Part shown: positions 25,026-35,170 of the stretch, one piece after another
Layout: the number at the start of each line of letters is the position of its first letter
Position numbering within the stretch: the first letter of the stretch is position 1
Position numbers and translations under genes: made by a program
Notes under the pieces: generated by a model
Told to the model about the DNA's origin: nothing
The model's database searches: none
The model's input: the letters and a program-made list of their open reading frames with translations, nothing else
Assembly: GCA_002928965.1 (NCBI GenBank)
Contig: PERU01000010.1
Coordinates: forward strand, 1 to 64,000
DNA from: Methylomonas sp.
Lineage (GTDB): Bacteria; Pseudomonadota; Gammaproteobacteria; Methylococcales; Methylomonadaceae
DNA: 64,000 nucleotides
Direction of reading: 5' to 3'

Positions 25026-26795
25026 TTAAGGTTGAGCATTTTTGATCTGCTCCAGTATCGGTTTGTTAAAATCACCCGTCATAATGCCTTTTTTGATCAG
25101 TTCAGGCAGGCTGCCCGTCAGATTCAGATTAAACGCCACCAGATGACCGGACAATACTTGCGGATTTTTGCCTTCCAAACGCAATCCTACCCGATAATCG
25201 CCGCTAGGTTGGTAATTCAGTTTGGCTTGCAGACTATGGTAGCGCATATTGCTGAGCGTCTTGAGTGCCAGATTATCCTCTGTCGCCCCCGGCGCTTGAT
25301 AACGCAAAACACCGGGCTGAGTAGCGGTCAACTCGCCATCACGCACTTCAATACTATCCGCAGACAGGCTTAATGGCAGCTTACCATTGAGTCTGCCGGT
25401 TCCGGATAATGGCGGGTAATTAAGACTGGCTAATAATTGCTGTAAATCCAGATCATGCACACTGAGTGTCAACAACACCGGCTGTTGGCTGATGTCGATC
25501 CTGTCTGGCAAGACTTCCAGCAAACCGCCGAAAGCTGGCAGCGTCGCACGTTCCAGCAGCAAGATCCGATTGTTGAACCCTGCATTGATTTGCAGCTGTT
25601 TGATCACAGTTTTTTCGCCTAACTGCAGGGTAGGGAAGTCAGCTTCCATTACCATGACCAACGGAACAAAATTGCTGACATCCAGCCGCAGATAGCCGTC
25701 TGAGGCTTTGACCGGGCCGGTTATCACCCCCAAATGGTGGGCTTTTAAATACACTTCGCCGACTATCGGCTGTTTAGGCTGCCCCTGTAACCGCACAGTC
25801 CCCATCACATTTCCAGCGGGATATTGCCAGCCATTCATGGCTCCAGGTAACCAAGACTTGAGTAATGCCATCAACTCAGCTGCAGCTAAATCCAGATGCG
25901 CATCGACCTGCCAGTGAGATTTTGCCGGTTTTACAACCATATCCGCACTGGCCAGATAGGCTTGAGCCCGGGTCAATAACAATCGACCTTTTAGGTTGTT
26001 CAAATTATCTGCAGATGTCGCCGTCAGCTTGAATTGCATGCCGGCGATATTGGGGTTGGCCTGCATGAATGCAGCCGTCTTTATTTCCGTGCGCAGCTGA
26101 TTGGGTATCAATTCTGAGTTAGTCAGCCATTGCCATAAAGCGCTGGCATCGGCCTGCAGATTGATGTGCCAGTCATTTGGGGTTGGTCGATCTACCTGCA
26201 ACCCCAGAATTTGCGCCCCAGATGCCTGCATAACGGTTAAGGTGGCGTGGCTGAGATCCGCTTTGATCTGTAAGGCAAGCGTCTGCGCCGTATCTTTCAC
26301 TGTAATCGATATTGGTTTGGTCGGCACAGCGTCAAACTGGAATTGCCCTGAGATTTGACTTACACCCCATGGGGTAGCAACTTCTAATGTCAGTTTATCG
26401 ATAACCGCCTGCGGTAAGGGTAGCACTGGAGTAGCGGCAGTACTTTTATCGTCGTTAGGCCTATCTTCCGGTTGATAATCAAAGTCCAGCGTGGCTTGGT
26501 CAATATGTAAAGACTGCAGATTGACTGGCTGTAACTCATACGCCAAACTGATACCTTGCAACTGCGCCGCCAATAACCCGCTAGCGGTTTGCAGATTAAA
26601 CTGCATTTGCTCTAACTGAGCCTGTTTCAAATCCAGATAAAAACCAGAAAACCGGGTTTGCGTCAATGGGGTTTGTTGCAAGATACGATTTAATCCCCAT
26701 TGCAAAACAATGCCTCGCTGCCACCATAGTCCTATCACCATTAACAGCATCAGACAAACCAACACACCACTCCGCTTCATGCGTAAGCGATGCAT
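25026..26795 (-). CDS. ydbH: YdbH family AsmA-like intermembrane bridge protein
   Basis: The protein is about 590 aa. One N-terminal membrane anchor (SGVLVCLMLLMVIGLWW) is followed by a long beta-rich periplasmic part with a C-terminal DUF748/AsmA-like region (GRLNGKLPLSLSADSIEVRD, YQAPGATEDNLALKTLSNMR). It is shorter than the E. coli protein (about 880 aa). It should span the periplasm and move phospholipid to the outer membrane with YnbE and YdbL. The ATG at 26795 is chosen because a longer frame to 26981 runs into the neighbouring oxidoreductase gene. The true start could also be the ATG at 26780. Confidence 0.85.
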   Translation of the reverse strand: MHRLRMKRSGVLVCLMLLMVIGLWWQRGIVLQWGLNRILQQTPLTQTRFSGFYLDLKQAQLEQMQFNLQTASGLLAAQLQGISLAYELQPVNLQSLHIDQATLDFDYQPEDRPNDDKSTAATPVLPLPQAVIDKLTLEVATPWGVSQISGQFQFDAVPTKPISITVKDTAQTLALQIKADLSHATLTVMQASGAQILGLQVDRPTPNDWHINLQADASALWQWLTNSELIPNQLRTEIKTAAFMQANPNIAGMQFKLTATSADNLNNLKGRLLLTRAQAYLASADMVVKPAKSHWQVDAHLDLAAAELMALLKSWLPGAMNGWQYPAGNVMGTVRLQGQPKQPIVGEVYLKAHHLGVITGPVKASDGYLRLDVSNFVPLVMVMEADFPTLQLGEKTVIKQLQINAGFNNRILLLERATLPAFGGLLEVLPDRIDISQQPVLLTLSVHDLDLQQLLASLNYPPLSGTGRLNGKLPLSLSADSIEVRDGELTATQPGVLRYQAPGATEDNLALKTLSNMRYHSLQAKLNYQPSGDYRVGLRLEGKNPQVLSGHLVAFNLNLTGSLPELIKKGIMTGDFNKPILEQIKNAQP

Positions 26796-26877
26796 CAAAT
26801 TTTTATCCGCTGGAATAGGCTGCGGTTCAGTCAAAAACCTAGCTCCGTATCCATCAATGACATACAAACTACCCTGG

Positions 26878-27888
26878 CTAAATTTTAACGACTTGCCCGC
26901 TAGCTGCAGATTCGAGTGCAGCAACGATAACCCGGCAGTTATCGCGGGCGTCATCCAAAGAAAGCAGCGGAGCTTTATCATTCAACACGCAATTGCTGAA
27001 ATGCTCGATCTCCAGATTGAAATGATTTGATGCCGGCAGACGCTCTTCGCCCTGCCGGCCATCTTCCGTCCACCAGGAAATCACCGGCACATCGCCCGGC
27101 AACTGCCAGACCACATGACATTTCAAGCCGCCTTGGGTGCCGACGATTTCATATTCGCAGCGTCTGGCCCGCTCGAAGCTGAAATCGAACTGGGCAAATT
27201 TGCCGTCGCCATAATCCAGTACCCCGCTGCTAGAAATATCCGCTCCGCTTTCAACGTACTTGGACATGGCAGTCACGGACAACGGCAACTGCTCGAAAAA
27301 CATCCGCAAGGAATGAATGGCATAACAACCAATATCCCACATCGCACCGCCGCCACGTTCGATATTTTCTGCCAGACGATACATTCTGGCGGGTTTCATC
27401 ATGAAAGAAAAACAACTCCGCACCGAGCGAATTTCCCCAATCAACCCGGAATTGATGATCTCCATCACCCTGGCATGTTGCGGATGGAAGCGATACATAA
27501 AACCTTCCATCACTTTAACGTTGTGATCACGCGCGGCTGCTTCAATCGCATCAATATCAGCTACTTTCAAGGCCATGGGTTTTTCACATAACACATGTTT
27601 CCCCTGCTCAATTGCCCGCAAAGCCCATTCAGCGTGTTCACCATTGGCCATGGGCAAATAGACCGCTTGAACATCCGGGCTATTCAGCAAGATGTCCAGA
27701 TCGTCATAGGCAAGAATGTTGGGGTAGCAGGGCGCATATTTAGATAATGTGGCTGCGGCCGCGCCGGGTCTGCGACTGGCAATGCCCACAAGTTCAGCAT
27801 TTGGTGCCGCGATAATGGCAGGCAACAGCCGTTCGTTAATACGTGCTGCACCCAATATGCCCCAACGTAATTTGGTTTGTTCACTCAT
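26878..27888 (-). CDS. Gfo/Idh/MocA family NAD(P)-dependent oxidoreductase
   Basis: The protein is 336 aa. The Rossmann start is RWGILGAARINERLLPAI. The CEKPMAL motif holds the catalytic Lys, and a C-terminal alpha/beta substrate domain follows (GGGAMWDIGCYAIHSLRMFF). It likely acts on a sugar or sugar derivative such as a trans-dihydrodiol or glucose-fructose-type substrate, but the substrate is unknown. It lies 82 bp before ydbH on the same strand. Confidence 0.88.
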   Translation of the reverse strand: MSEQTKLRWGILGAARINERLLPAIIAAPNAELVGIASRRPGAAAATLSKYAPCYPNILAYDDLDILLNSPDVQAVYLPMANGEHAEWALRAIEQGKHVLCEKPMALKVADIDAIEAAARDHNVKVMEGFMYRFHPQHARVMEIINSGLIGEIRSVRSCFSFMMKPARMYRLAENIERGGGAMWDIGCYAIHSLRMFFEQLPLSVTAMSKYVESGADISSSGVLDYGDGKFAQFDFSFERARRCEYEIVGTQGGLKCHVVWQLPGDVPVISWWTEDGRQGEERLPASNHFNLEIEHFSNCVLNDKAPLLSLDDARDNCRVIVAALESAASGQVVKI

Positions 27889-28031
27889 GACGGTATTCTC
27901 CCGATAGTTATTGATTGTTCCGCCTCTGAGTTTGCAACCTTGTTAGCAGCGAGTCAAACCTAAATCCGGCTTGTGACTGCATTTTAGTGGGCTATTTTCC
28001 GTAGACGGGCATCGAGGGATTGGCTGGCCGT

Positions 28032-28943
28032 TTACAGCTTGTTCAAAAAGGGCAACAGTACACCAAACAGTAAAATCAGCAGAGAACCTAATAACGCATT
28101 TTGCCCGGGTATCTGGGTAAAAAACATCACGCCCCATGTCAGGCTTAATACCGGAGCCAGATACCCCACCGCGCTTACCAATGCTGCCGGGGAAAGTTGA
28201 TAGGCTCGGGTCATAAAATATTGCGCACCACTACCTAAAAAACCGGTTAGCACTAATAAGCTCCATACTTCTGGCTGCAGAGGGATCTGAAACTCATATA
28301 TAGCGAAATACATCCCATGCAATACGAAAGCTACCAAACAAAAATAAAAGATAACGGATTGCGGAGAATTACTCCGTCCGGCTCTGGCGACCATCAGATA
28401 GGCCAGTGCCGACAAAAAACCTGACAATAACGCCATTGCCCGCCCAACTAAATCAACACTGTGTCCATCAGGCTTGAATAACAAACTTATGCCTGCAAAT
28501 GAGCCAAAAATAGCCAGCCACACTAGCCAGGAGTTTTTCTGCCCCAATACGAATGGCCCAAGCAGGGCAACAAACACCGCGCTAGTTGCGGTTAGAAAAG
28601 CACTTTCCCCTGGGCCGATGCGCGTAATGGCGGTAAATGACAACATTAATGCTATAGAACCAAATACCCCACGCCACCATAACGAAGGCCTTTTATCGCC
28701 AAACAATTGTCCGACTTGGTTACGGCACAATGCCGGTATCAGCAAGATAGCCAGATTGCTAACTACCCGCACAAAACTGATCAGGGTTGGCGGTATATCG
28801 GTCTCAAGCAGTTTGATGGCGAATACCGAAGCGTTCATCCATGAAAACAACAAACAGGCTAATAACATATCCAACAGACCTCGCCGACTAACGGCTAAAC
28901 GTCGGCTTTGTGTCGGTTCATTGCTAGGAGTGGTACTTTTCAC
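28032..28943 (-). CDS. EamA/DMT-superfamily transporter
   Basis: The protein is about 303 aa with ten predicted membrane helices in two EamA repeats (first from LLDMLLACLLFSWMNASVFA, second from SVDLVGRAMALLSGFLSALA). It likely exports an amino acid or other metabolite. The start is uncertain: GTG at 28943 is proposed because the open frame to 29099 would run into the divergent permease gene. No good ribosome site is visible for any of the candidates. Confidence 0.85.
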   Translation of the reverse strand: MKSTTPSNEPTQSRRLAVSRRGLLDMLLACLLFSWMNASVFAIKLLETDIPPTLISFVRVVSNLAILLIPALCRNQVGQLFGDKRPSLWWRGVFGSIALMLSFTAITRIGPGESAFLTATSAVFVALLGPFVLGQKNSWLVWLAIFGSFAGISLLFKPDGHSVDLVGRAMALLSGFLSALAYLMVARAGRSNSPQSVIFYFCLVAFVLHGMYFAIYEFQIPLQPEVWSLLVLTGFLGSGAQYFMTRAYQLSPAALVSAVGYLAPVLSLTWGVMFFTQIPGQNALLGSLLILLFGVLLPFLNKL

Positions 28944-29065
28944 GAATTGTTGACTTTTTGAATGTGTCGCGAGGTCTGTTACATAAGGACTTAGTTTAAC
29001 TGCTTTGCTTATGACTTTGAGCGTTATCGGCGTTACACTGCCGATATGTATACTTATTATTGCCA

Positions 29066-30271
29066 ATGCACATTCAAGATCTTTTATTCCAAGCTGCAAA
29101 GTCTGTCAAAACACAACCCGTCCGAGCCAGCTTGATTGTATTGGCCATGAGCATTGGTGTGGCTTCTGTGAACGTTTTGACAGCATTGGGTGATAGTGCA
29201 CGCACTTATGTGATCAACGAGTTTCAAGCACTTGGCACTCACTTGATTATCGTGCTGCCTGGACGCACCGAAACCACTGGAGGTCATCCTCCACTTTTCG
29301 GTGAAACGCCGCGGGACCTTACGCTTGATGATGCCAATGCCTTACTGAGAAGCCGAAATATCGCGGCTATCGCACCGATTAGCATTGGTTCTGCACCGAT
29401 TTCTGTAGCTGGCCTTGAGCGTGATACCAACATCATGGGTTCAACATCTGCTTTATTGCAAGTTCGCCACTTGAGCATAGAACAAGGACAATTCCTACCC
29501 ATAGCCGATGCCGATAAGGAAATTTCCGTGTGTGTCATTGGTCGAACCATTCGGGAACAATTATTTCCGCAGCAACAGGCCGTCGGCCAATGGTTACGTA
29601 TCAATGACCGACGTTTCCGAGTGATCGGTGTTCTTGCCAAACAAGGTCAATCCATTGGTGTTGCCTTTGATGAAATAGTGATTGTGCCTGTTGGCTCGGC
29701 GTTTTCATTATTTGACAGCCATTCACTATTTCGCATCCTGGTCGAATCCCATTCAAAAGCAGCGATGTTGAAAGCAGTTGATGAAATCAAACGCATTATC
29801 AAGTTACGCCATGAGGGTGAGGATGATGTAACCGTTATTACGCAGGACAGTGTGATTAACACTTTCGACAAAATACTTAGTGCTTTGACTTATTCGGTAG
29901 CGGGTATTGCCGCCGTAAGCCTAGCTGTTGCCGGCGTTTTGGTGATGAATGTCATGTTAGTCAGTGTTAGTCAACGTACGGCTGAAATAGGCCTGCTTAA
30001 AGCAATTGGCGCCACTCAGAGCCAGTTGCATGGATTGTTTTTATCAGAAGCAGCCATATTATCTTTAATTGGTGCCTTGTTTGGCAGCTTGTTAGGTAAA
30101 ACCGGGATTTGGATTTTACAGCGGTTTTATCCCAATTTTCCATTGAGCTTACCATCCTGGGCCTTGATAGCGTCGCTACTGGTCGCTTTGTGCACTGGTA
30201 TTATTTTCGGATTATTGCCCGCCAGAAAAGCTGCCCGCCTGGATCCGATCGCCTCCCTGTCGCGGCGATAA
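29066..30271 (+). CDS. MacB/FtsX-type ABC transporter permease 1
   Basis: The protein is 401 aa. Its first membrane helix (about 20-42) is followed by a large MacB-like periplasmic core, three C-terminal helices and the FtsX motif (QRTAEIGLLKAIGATQSQLH). This is the mechanotransmission type of ABC subunit. The second permease follows after 2 bp. No ATP-binding protein or membrane-fusion protein is encoded in the window nearby, so the partner must lie elsewhere. Start at 29066 (MHIQDLL). Confidence 0.9.
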   Translation: MHIQDLLFQAAKSVKTQPVRASLIVLAMSIGVASVNVLTALGDSARTYVINEFQALGTHLIIVLPGRTETTGGHPPLFGETPRDLTLDDANALLRSRNIAAIAPISIGSAPISVAGLERDTNIMGSTSALLQVRHLSIEQGQFLPIADADKEISVCVIGRTIREQLFPQQQAVGQWLRINDRRFRVIGVLAKQGQSIGVAFDEIVIVPVGSAFSLFDSHSLFRILVESHSKAAMLKAVDEIKRIIKLRHEGEDDVTVITQDSVINTFDKILSALTYSVAGIAAVSLAVAGVLVMNVMLVSVSQRTAEIGLLKAIGATQSQLHGLFLSEAAILSLIGALFGSLLGKTGIWILQRFYPNFPLSLPSWALIASLLVALCTGIIFGLLPARKAARLDPIASLSRR

Positions 30272-30273
30272 CT

Positions 30274-31473
30274 ATGCTTTGGCCTGATGTTTTGACTCTT
30301 GCGTTGCGGAGTATCAGCAGTCACAAACAACGCTCGCTGTTAACGGCGCTGGGTTTAATCATTGGTATTGCTGCTGTCGTTATACTGACATCAATCGGAC
30401 GCGGTATACATCATTATGTATTAGCCGAATTCACCCAGTTCGGTACACATTTGATCGCTGTTTACCCTTGTAAAACGACTACATTCGGTGTTTCTGGCTC
30501 CACCATCAGTACGGTCAGGCCCTTATCCATTAATGACACTATCAGTATGCAACGCCTCGATTATGTCATTGCAGTTATGCCTGTCGTGCAAGGCAATGCC
30601 CTCATTGAAGCCGGCAATAAACAACGACGCGCCAATGTATTTGGTATCAGTGCTGCCCTGCCTCAAGTTTGGCAATTCAAGGTTAACTCCGGTCATTTTT
30701 TACCCGATGACAGTTTGGAAAACCCACGGGCATTTGCTGTGTTGGGTAGTAAAATGCATACCGAACTTTTTGGCGCTTCATCGGCTATTGGGCAGCGTAT
30801 CCGTATTGGTAATGACCGATTTAGAGTGGTTGGCACGATGGAAGCCAAAGGTCAAATGTTAGGTTTTGATTTAGACGACTGCGTCTATATACCCAGCGGC
30901 AAAGCGATGGAAATGTTCGATAGACAGAGTCTTATGGAAATTGATGTACTTTATGATAGCCAATCTTCCAGTGAACGGGTTGAACAGAATATTAAACGAC
31001 ATTTGATTTTGCGTCACGGTTCTGAAGACTTTACGATCATTACTCAAAACCAGATGTTAAAAAAAATGGATTCGGTTTTAAGTGTTTTAACCATGGCAGT
31101 AGGTGCGTTAGGCAGCATTTCATTATTGGTGGGCTCTGTTGGTATTTTCACCATCATGACTATTGCCGTCTCGGAGCGTGTTACTGAAATTGGTTTATTA
31201 CGCGCCATAGGCGCTGAACGCTATGTGGTTTTTAAACTATTTTTATCTGAAGCTTTATTGCTGAGTTTATTTGGTGGCAGTGTCGGAGTGGGTTTTGGCA
31301 TCCTGATCGTGCAAATACTAAACTCTTTATTGCCCGAATTACCCGTGCAATTCGCCTGGAATTACATTGTTCTCGCTTTTTTTATATCTTTTATAATCGG
31401 TATTTCAACCGGTGTTTTACCTGCAGTTAAAGCAGCTAAATTAAACCCATTAGAGGCCCTTCGTGCAGAATAA
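30274..31473 (+). CDS. MacB/FtsX-type ABC transporter permease 2
   Basis: The protein is 399 aa, paralogous to the gene just upstream: the same fold order, and SERVTEIGLLRAIGAERYVV and PAVKAAKLNPLEALR match the corresponding segments there. The two probably form a heterodimer. The ATG at 30274 is chosen. The longer frame from 30109 lies within the first permease and reads as non-protein-like sequence. Confidence 0.9.
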   Translation: MLWPDVLTLALRSISSHKQRSLLTALGLIIGIAAVVILTSIGRGIHHYVLAEFTQFGTHLIAVYPCKTTTFGVSGSTISTVRPLSINDTISMQRLDYVIAVMPVVQGNALIEAGNKQRRANVFGISAALPQVWQFKVNSGHFLPDDSLENPRAFAVLGSKMHTELFGASSAIGQRIRIGNDRFRVVGTMEAKGQMLGFDLDDCVYIPSGKAMEMFDRQSLMEIDVLYDSQSSSERVEQNIKRHLILRHGSEDFTIITQNQMLKKMDSVLSVLTMAVGALGSISLLVGSVGIFTIMTIAVSERVTEIGLLRAIGAERYVVFKLFLSEALLLSLFGGSVGVGFGILIVQILNSLLPELPVQFAWNYIVLAFFISFIIGISTGVLPAVKAAKLNPLEALRAE

Positions 31474-31529
31474 CTTGTATCGAATTAACGTTTGTATCTT
31501 TATCTTATTTTTTGGAATCCGGTTAAATC

Positions 31530-31805
31530 ATGTTTGATATTACTAACTATTATGAACAATTAGTAACAGATCATCTCTGGCAATTGAAGGAGAACACCAC
31601 AGAACCATTGACCCAGTCATTTCTGGATGATGTAGCTTGTTTGGCACTCAACTCACTACCTCCCTGTTATGTGCGCAATACAATCGATAAAAGCGCCGCT
31701 ATTTCTGAAAATGATTACCAGGATATGCGTAACGAAACGAGCATTGCAATTGAAAAAGCCATTTTAAAAGTGAAGTTACATCCACATGATGAACGGCCTG
31801 CTTAA
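31530..31805 (+). CDS. ComFB-family protein
   Basis: The protein is a 91-aa small soluble protein with the late-competence ComFB pattern (DVACLALNSLPPCYVRNTID). ComFB domains in other bacteria bind cyclic dinucleotides or take part in competence-related regulation. In Gammaproteobacteria the role is unproven. It follows the permease pair by 56 bp on the same strand and ends just before a shared hairpin with gltA. Confidence 0.8.
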   Translation: MFDITNYYEQLVTDHLWQLKENTTEPLTQSFLDDVACLALNSLPPCYVRNTIDKSAAISENDYQDMRNETSIAIEKAILKVKLHPHDERPA

Positions 31806-31818
31806 AAATATATAGTCA

Positions 31819-31847
31819 GGAATTTGAAAGATTAAATTTCAAATTCC
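31819..31847. terminator. Hairpin between convergent genes
   Basis: The perfect 11-bp stem GGAATTTGAAA / TTTCAAATTCC (31819-31829, 31837-31847) with a 7-nt loop lies between the ends of the ComFB gene and gltA. It lacks a long T tract, so it may be a weak terminator or a transcript-end protector for both. Confidence 0.5.
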
Positions 31848-31860
31848 TATACTATTTGTA

Positions 31861-33156
31861 TTATCTGCTAGATATTGGTTTTACGTCTCTTTTTGCTACA
31901 CCACGATACAATTGTCGTGGTCTGCCTATTTTCAGCTCCGGATCTGAGATCATTTCATCCCATTGTGCGATCCAGCCAACTGATCTTGATAATGCAAATA
32001 TAGCAGTGAACATTTCAGTGGGTATACCCAGTGCTCTCAAGACGATTCCAGAATAAAAGTCGACATTTGGGTATAACTTCTTCTCTACAAAGTAGGGGTC
32101 TTCTAATGCGATCCTTTCCAACTCCATCGCCAATTTAAACATGGGATCGTTATTCAGGTTCAATTCATCCAAAACTTCGTGGCACGTTTGCCTCATGAGT
32201 TTTGCACGTGGATCATAATTTTTATACACCCGGTGCCCAAATCCCATTAACCGGAATGGATCATTTTTATCTTTTGCTTTTGCCACATACTCTGGAATTT
32301 TTGAAACATCACCAATTTCTTCCAGCATATTCAAAACAGCTTCATTTGCTCCACCGTGTGCCGCCCCCCATAAACAAGCAATACCTGCTGCTACACATGC
32401 ATATGGATTAGCGCCACTTGAACCTGCCAATCTCACCGTTGAGGTTGACGCATTTTGCTCATGATCGGCATGTAATATTAGAATTCTATCCAAAGCCCTG
32501 ATTAACACAGGGTTAGCAACATATTCATCGCATGGATCACCCATCATCATGCGCATAAAGTTTTCTGCGTAGCCTAATTTTCTTTTTGGATAAATGAATG
32601 GTAGCCCAGTGCTGTACTTATGACACATTGCCACTATGTTTGGCATCTTGGCAATCAAACGAATCGCTGCTTTATAACGATCTTTATGACACGTTACATC
32701 TGTTACATCATGATAAAAAGCTGAAAGCGCTCCTACCACACCAACCAATACCGCCATAGGATGGGCATCTCGCCTAAATCCACTATAAAATTTGGTTAGT
32801 TGCTCATGAACCATCACGTGTTTGCTAATCGTAGTGACGAATTCCCTCATTTCCGAACCATTAGGCAGGTCACCTTTTAACAAAAGATAACAAACCTCAA
32901 GAAAATCACATTTCTCGGCTAATTGTTCAATTGGATAACCTCTATACAACAAAATCCCATTGTCACCATCAATATAAGTAATTTTTGATGAGCAACTTGC
33001 TGTTGATGTAAACCCTGGATCATATGTGAAATAGCCTGTTTGTGCATATAGACCTCTTATATCCACTACAGAAGGACCTAAAGTACCGTGAATTAACGGT
33101 AATTGCGACACTTTATCTTGATTATCCCCAGTTAAGGATAAGATTTCCTCTGCCAT
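31861..33156 (-). CDS. gltA: Citrate synthase (type II)
   Basis: The protein is 431 aa, the usual length of the hexameric NADH-sensitive type found in Gram-negative bacteria. Active-site motifs are present ([47 protein letters not shown]). It condenses acetyl-CoA and oxaloacetate, the entry step of the TCA cycle. A good Shine-Dalgarno (AGGAGAACTTTAATG) precedes the start. Confidence 0.97.
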   Translation of the reverse strand: MAEEILSLTGDNQDKVSQLPLIHGTLGPSVVDIRGLYAQTGYFTYDPGFTSTASCSSKITYIDGDNGILLYRGYPIEQLAEKCDFLEVCYLLLKGDLPNGSEMREFVTTISKHVMVHEQLTKFYSGFRRDAHPMAVLVGVVGALSAFYHDVTDVTCHKDRYKAAIRLIAKMPNIVAMCHKYSTGLPFIYPKRKLGYAENFMRMMMGDPCDEYVANPVLIRALDRILILHADHEQNASTSTVRLAGSSGANPYACVAAGIACLWGAAHGGANEAVLNMLEEIGDVSKIPEYVAKAKDKNDPFRLMGFGHRVYKNYDPRAKLMRQTCHEVLDELNLNNDPMFKLAMELERIALEDPYFVEKKLYPNVDFYSGIVLRALGIPTEMFTAIFALSRSVGWIAQWDEMISDPELKIGRPRQLYRGVAKRDVKPISSR

Positions 33157-33288
33157 TAAAGTTCTCCTAAAGTGGATTATTCTGCATCATTACAGTTTCA
33201 AGTATTCTATTTGATGTCCACAAAGGCTATTAACCATTATTGTCAACCAACTGTTACTTAACTGTTTCATTTAGCGATAACAATTAAA

Positions 33289-33690
33289 TCATTGCTGTTT
33301 TATGTTCTCTTCTTCACCAGTCACCAAACCGGATAAACACTCTACTACGCTTTCTGCATAATTAGCGTGCGCCTCAGCCAATGCTTTTGCTGAACCGAAT
33401 TGATCCCTTAGATTTTCCAATGTTTTCTTTGGATCTTCAGCAGCATTCAATCTAAGCATTTTTGTATAGTTAATATAGGCTTGTCTTCTTTGTGGATCGA
33501 TAGGAACCATCCCCGGCATATCCTTGGACGAAGTCGCAACTACACATTGAACCATTTTCTGTGGGTCAATTTTATAGTCTTTAATGTCTTTTTCTTTGGT
33601 CATTTCTTCAAGCACGGCTTGCTCATATTCTGCCTTTTCAGCACATCCAAACATAAACAATACTACGGATATAACTAGAATTTTTTTCAT
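33289..33690 (-). CDS. Lipoprotein of unknown function downstream of pmoB
   Basis: The protein is 133 aa with a lipobox (FMFGC) after a short signal peptide. The mature part is charged and helical (AEYEQAVLEEMTKEKD) with two more Cys residues (QCVVAT, VECLSGL) that could form a disulfide. I do not recognise the family. It lies downstream of the pmoCAB terminator and on the same strand, so it is probably transcribed separately, with some read-through possible. Confidence 0.75.
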   Translation of the reverse strand: MKKILVISVVLFMFGCAEKAEYEQAVLEEMTKEKDIKDYKIDPQKMVQCVVATSSKDMPGMVPIDPQRRQAYINYTKMLRLNAAEDPKKTLENLRDQFGSAKALAEAHANYAESVVECLSGLVTGEEENIKQQ

Positions 33691-33751
33691 TTTTTTACTT
33701 TCACATTCTCATTTACTTAGATTCAGGCTTATATGACAGCATATTCTGCCT

Positions 33752-33787
33752 AAAAAAAAGCCCCCGTTACCCTAAGGTAACGGAGGC
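33752..33787 (-). terminator. pmoCAB Rho-independent terminator
   Basis: A GC-rich stem (CCGTTACC 33764-33771 with GGTAACGG 33776-33783, extended past one mismatch to 33760/33787) is followed on the minus strand by eight T residues (A run at 33752-33759). It sits 44 nt after the pmoB stop. Confidence 0.88.
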
Positions 33788-33830
33788 CTTTCCTCCTATC
33801 AGCCTAAGATTAGATCCTAGACTACTTTCA

Positions 33831-35075
33831 TTAGATGAAAGTTGGAATCAATGGAGCATCAACTGTTACCAATTGACGGTTACCATTTTCGTCCCAGAAG
33901 AACAACAAACCTGCGAAGCGGCTGTCTGGATCGTAGATCAAGTCAGCTAAACGATATACTTCCCAAGCAGCGTCAGAAGCGGTAACTTCAACAGTACGGG
34001 TCTCACCTGGAGCCAGTGGGCTGTTGTCGCTAACAGTCAAACCTTCTTCTGCCAACAAGTCATCTGGATATGCAGTTTCATCTTCATGAACTGCTGGATC
34101 CAAGAAGCGTACGCCAGCTGTGTTGAACTCACCCAAACGAACAGCTGAATCACCATTGTTGGTAATGGTCAGTGTCATTTGCATTGCACGACCTGGTACA
34201 CGGTATGTAGCGTCATCAACTTTTACAGAAACAGTTGCTTCTGGCATTTGATAAGTTTTCATACCACGCAACAAACCAGCTTGCAATGGAGTGGTTACAG
34301 GGTATTTTTCGTTGGTTGCGCCCATAGAAGCAGCAACGATTACCATAGTACCAACAGCAAACAACATACCAACTTTTTTGTCGCCAGCAGAGATCAAAGA
34401 GTCAGCTTTGCCAGTTGATACAGCGATGTGACGTGGAACGAACAATGGACGTTTGATCCAGAACAACAACCATGCGAACGCAATTGCGAACCATACAGCG
34501 TGCCAGAAGTAAACGTTATCCAGTGCATAGGTTTCCAAGTTGATTGTTTGACCAGTCAAAGTTGTAACTGGGTTAACAAACTCGCTCATAGAACCAGTAA
34601 TGGTTACCCATTTGCCTGGGCCGATGATTGGACCACCGCCTTGAACGTTCATCATTGAATGAACGTGCCAGTCGCCTGGGCGACGTGCTTTCAACAGAAC
34701 TTTGAACTCATAAACTTCGCCCAGTTCCAAAGAAACTGAACGAGGAACCAACTGACCACCAATCCAAGAACCAGCACGAATAAATACTGGGCCAGGAATA
34801 CCAATGTTCAGGAACGATACTTCTGGCTTATCAACAGTTTCAGGCCATCCCGCGAATACCAGGAATTTACCAGAAATGGTCATTGTTTCGTTGACTGGCA
34901 CTTCTTCTTTAGACCAGTTCAAGTCAAACCAGTGAATAGTACGCATACGCATGAACGCAGCCTGTGACTTTTCACCATGAGCAGATGCTGTTGGAGCATA
35001 GAACATCGCTGCTGTCATTGTGATCAGCAGTGCGACAAAGGACAGTTTTGCAACTTTGTCTTTAATTATTTTCAT
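33831..35075 (-). CDS. pmoB: Particulate methane monooxygenase subunit B
   Basis: The protein is 414 aa. A signal peptide is cleaved before His33, giving a mature N-terminal His. The copper site His33, His137 and His139 (GDWHVHS) is intact and at the same numbering as in Methylococcus capsulatus, and His48 of the second described site is also present. Two cupredoxin-like periplasmic domains are joined by two membrane helices (about 185-203 and 232-250). It is part of the alpha3beta3gamma3 membrane enzyme oxidising methane to methanol. Strong Shine-Dalgarno AGAGGAGG. Confidence 0.98.
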   Translation of the reverse strand: MKIIKDKVAKLSFVALLITMTAAMFYAPTASAHGEKSQAAFMRMRTIHWFDLNWSKEEVPVNETMTISGKFLVFAGWPETVDKPEVSFLNIGIPGPVFIRAGSWIGGQLVPRSVSLELGEVYEFKVLLKARRPGDWHVHSMMNVQGGGPIIGPGKWVTITGSMSEFVNPVTTLTGQTINLETYALDNVYFWHAVWFAIAFAWLLFWIKRPLFVPRHIAVSTGKADSLISAGDKKVGMLFAVGTMVIVAASMGATNEKYPVTTPLQAGLLRGMKTYQMPEATVSVKVDDATYRVPGRAMQMTLTITNNGDSAVRLGEFNTAGVRFLDPAVHEDETAYPDDLLAEEGLTVSDNSPLAPGETRTVEVTASDAAWEVYRLADLIYDPDSRFAGLLFFWDENGNRQLVTVDAPLIPTFI

Positions 35076-35170
35076 ATTTCCTCCTCTATTACTAGAGAAT
35101 CTTGTAATTAAGATCTACTGGCACTTTATATACAGCTGCACCAGCTTGCATTTTCAATCAAAACTTCAGA

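Noticed and set aside
26796-26981. N-terminal extension of the YdbH protein
   Set aside because: It overlaps the well-supported oxidoreductase gene and lacks the expected membrane-anchor start.
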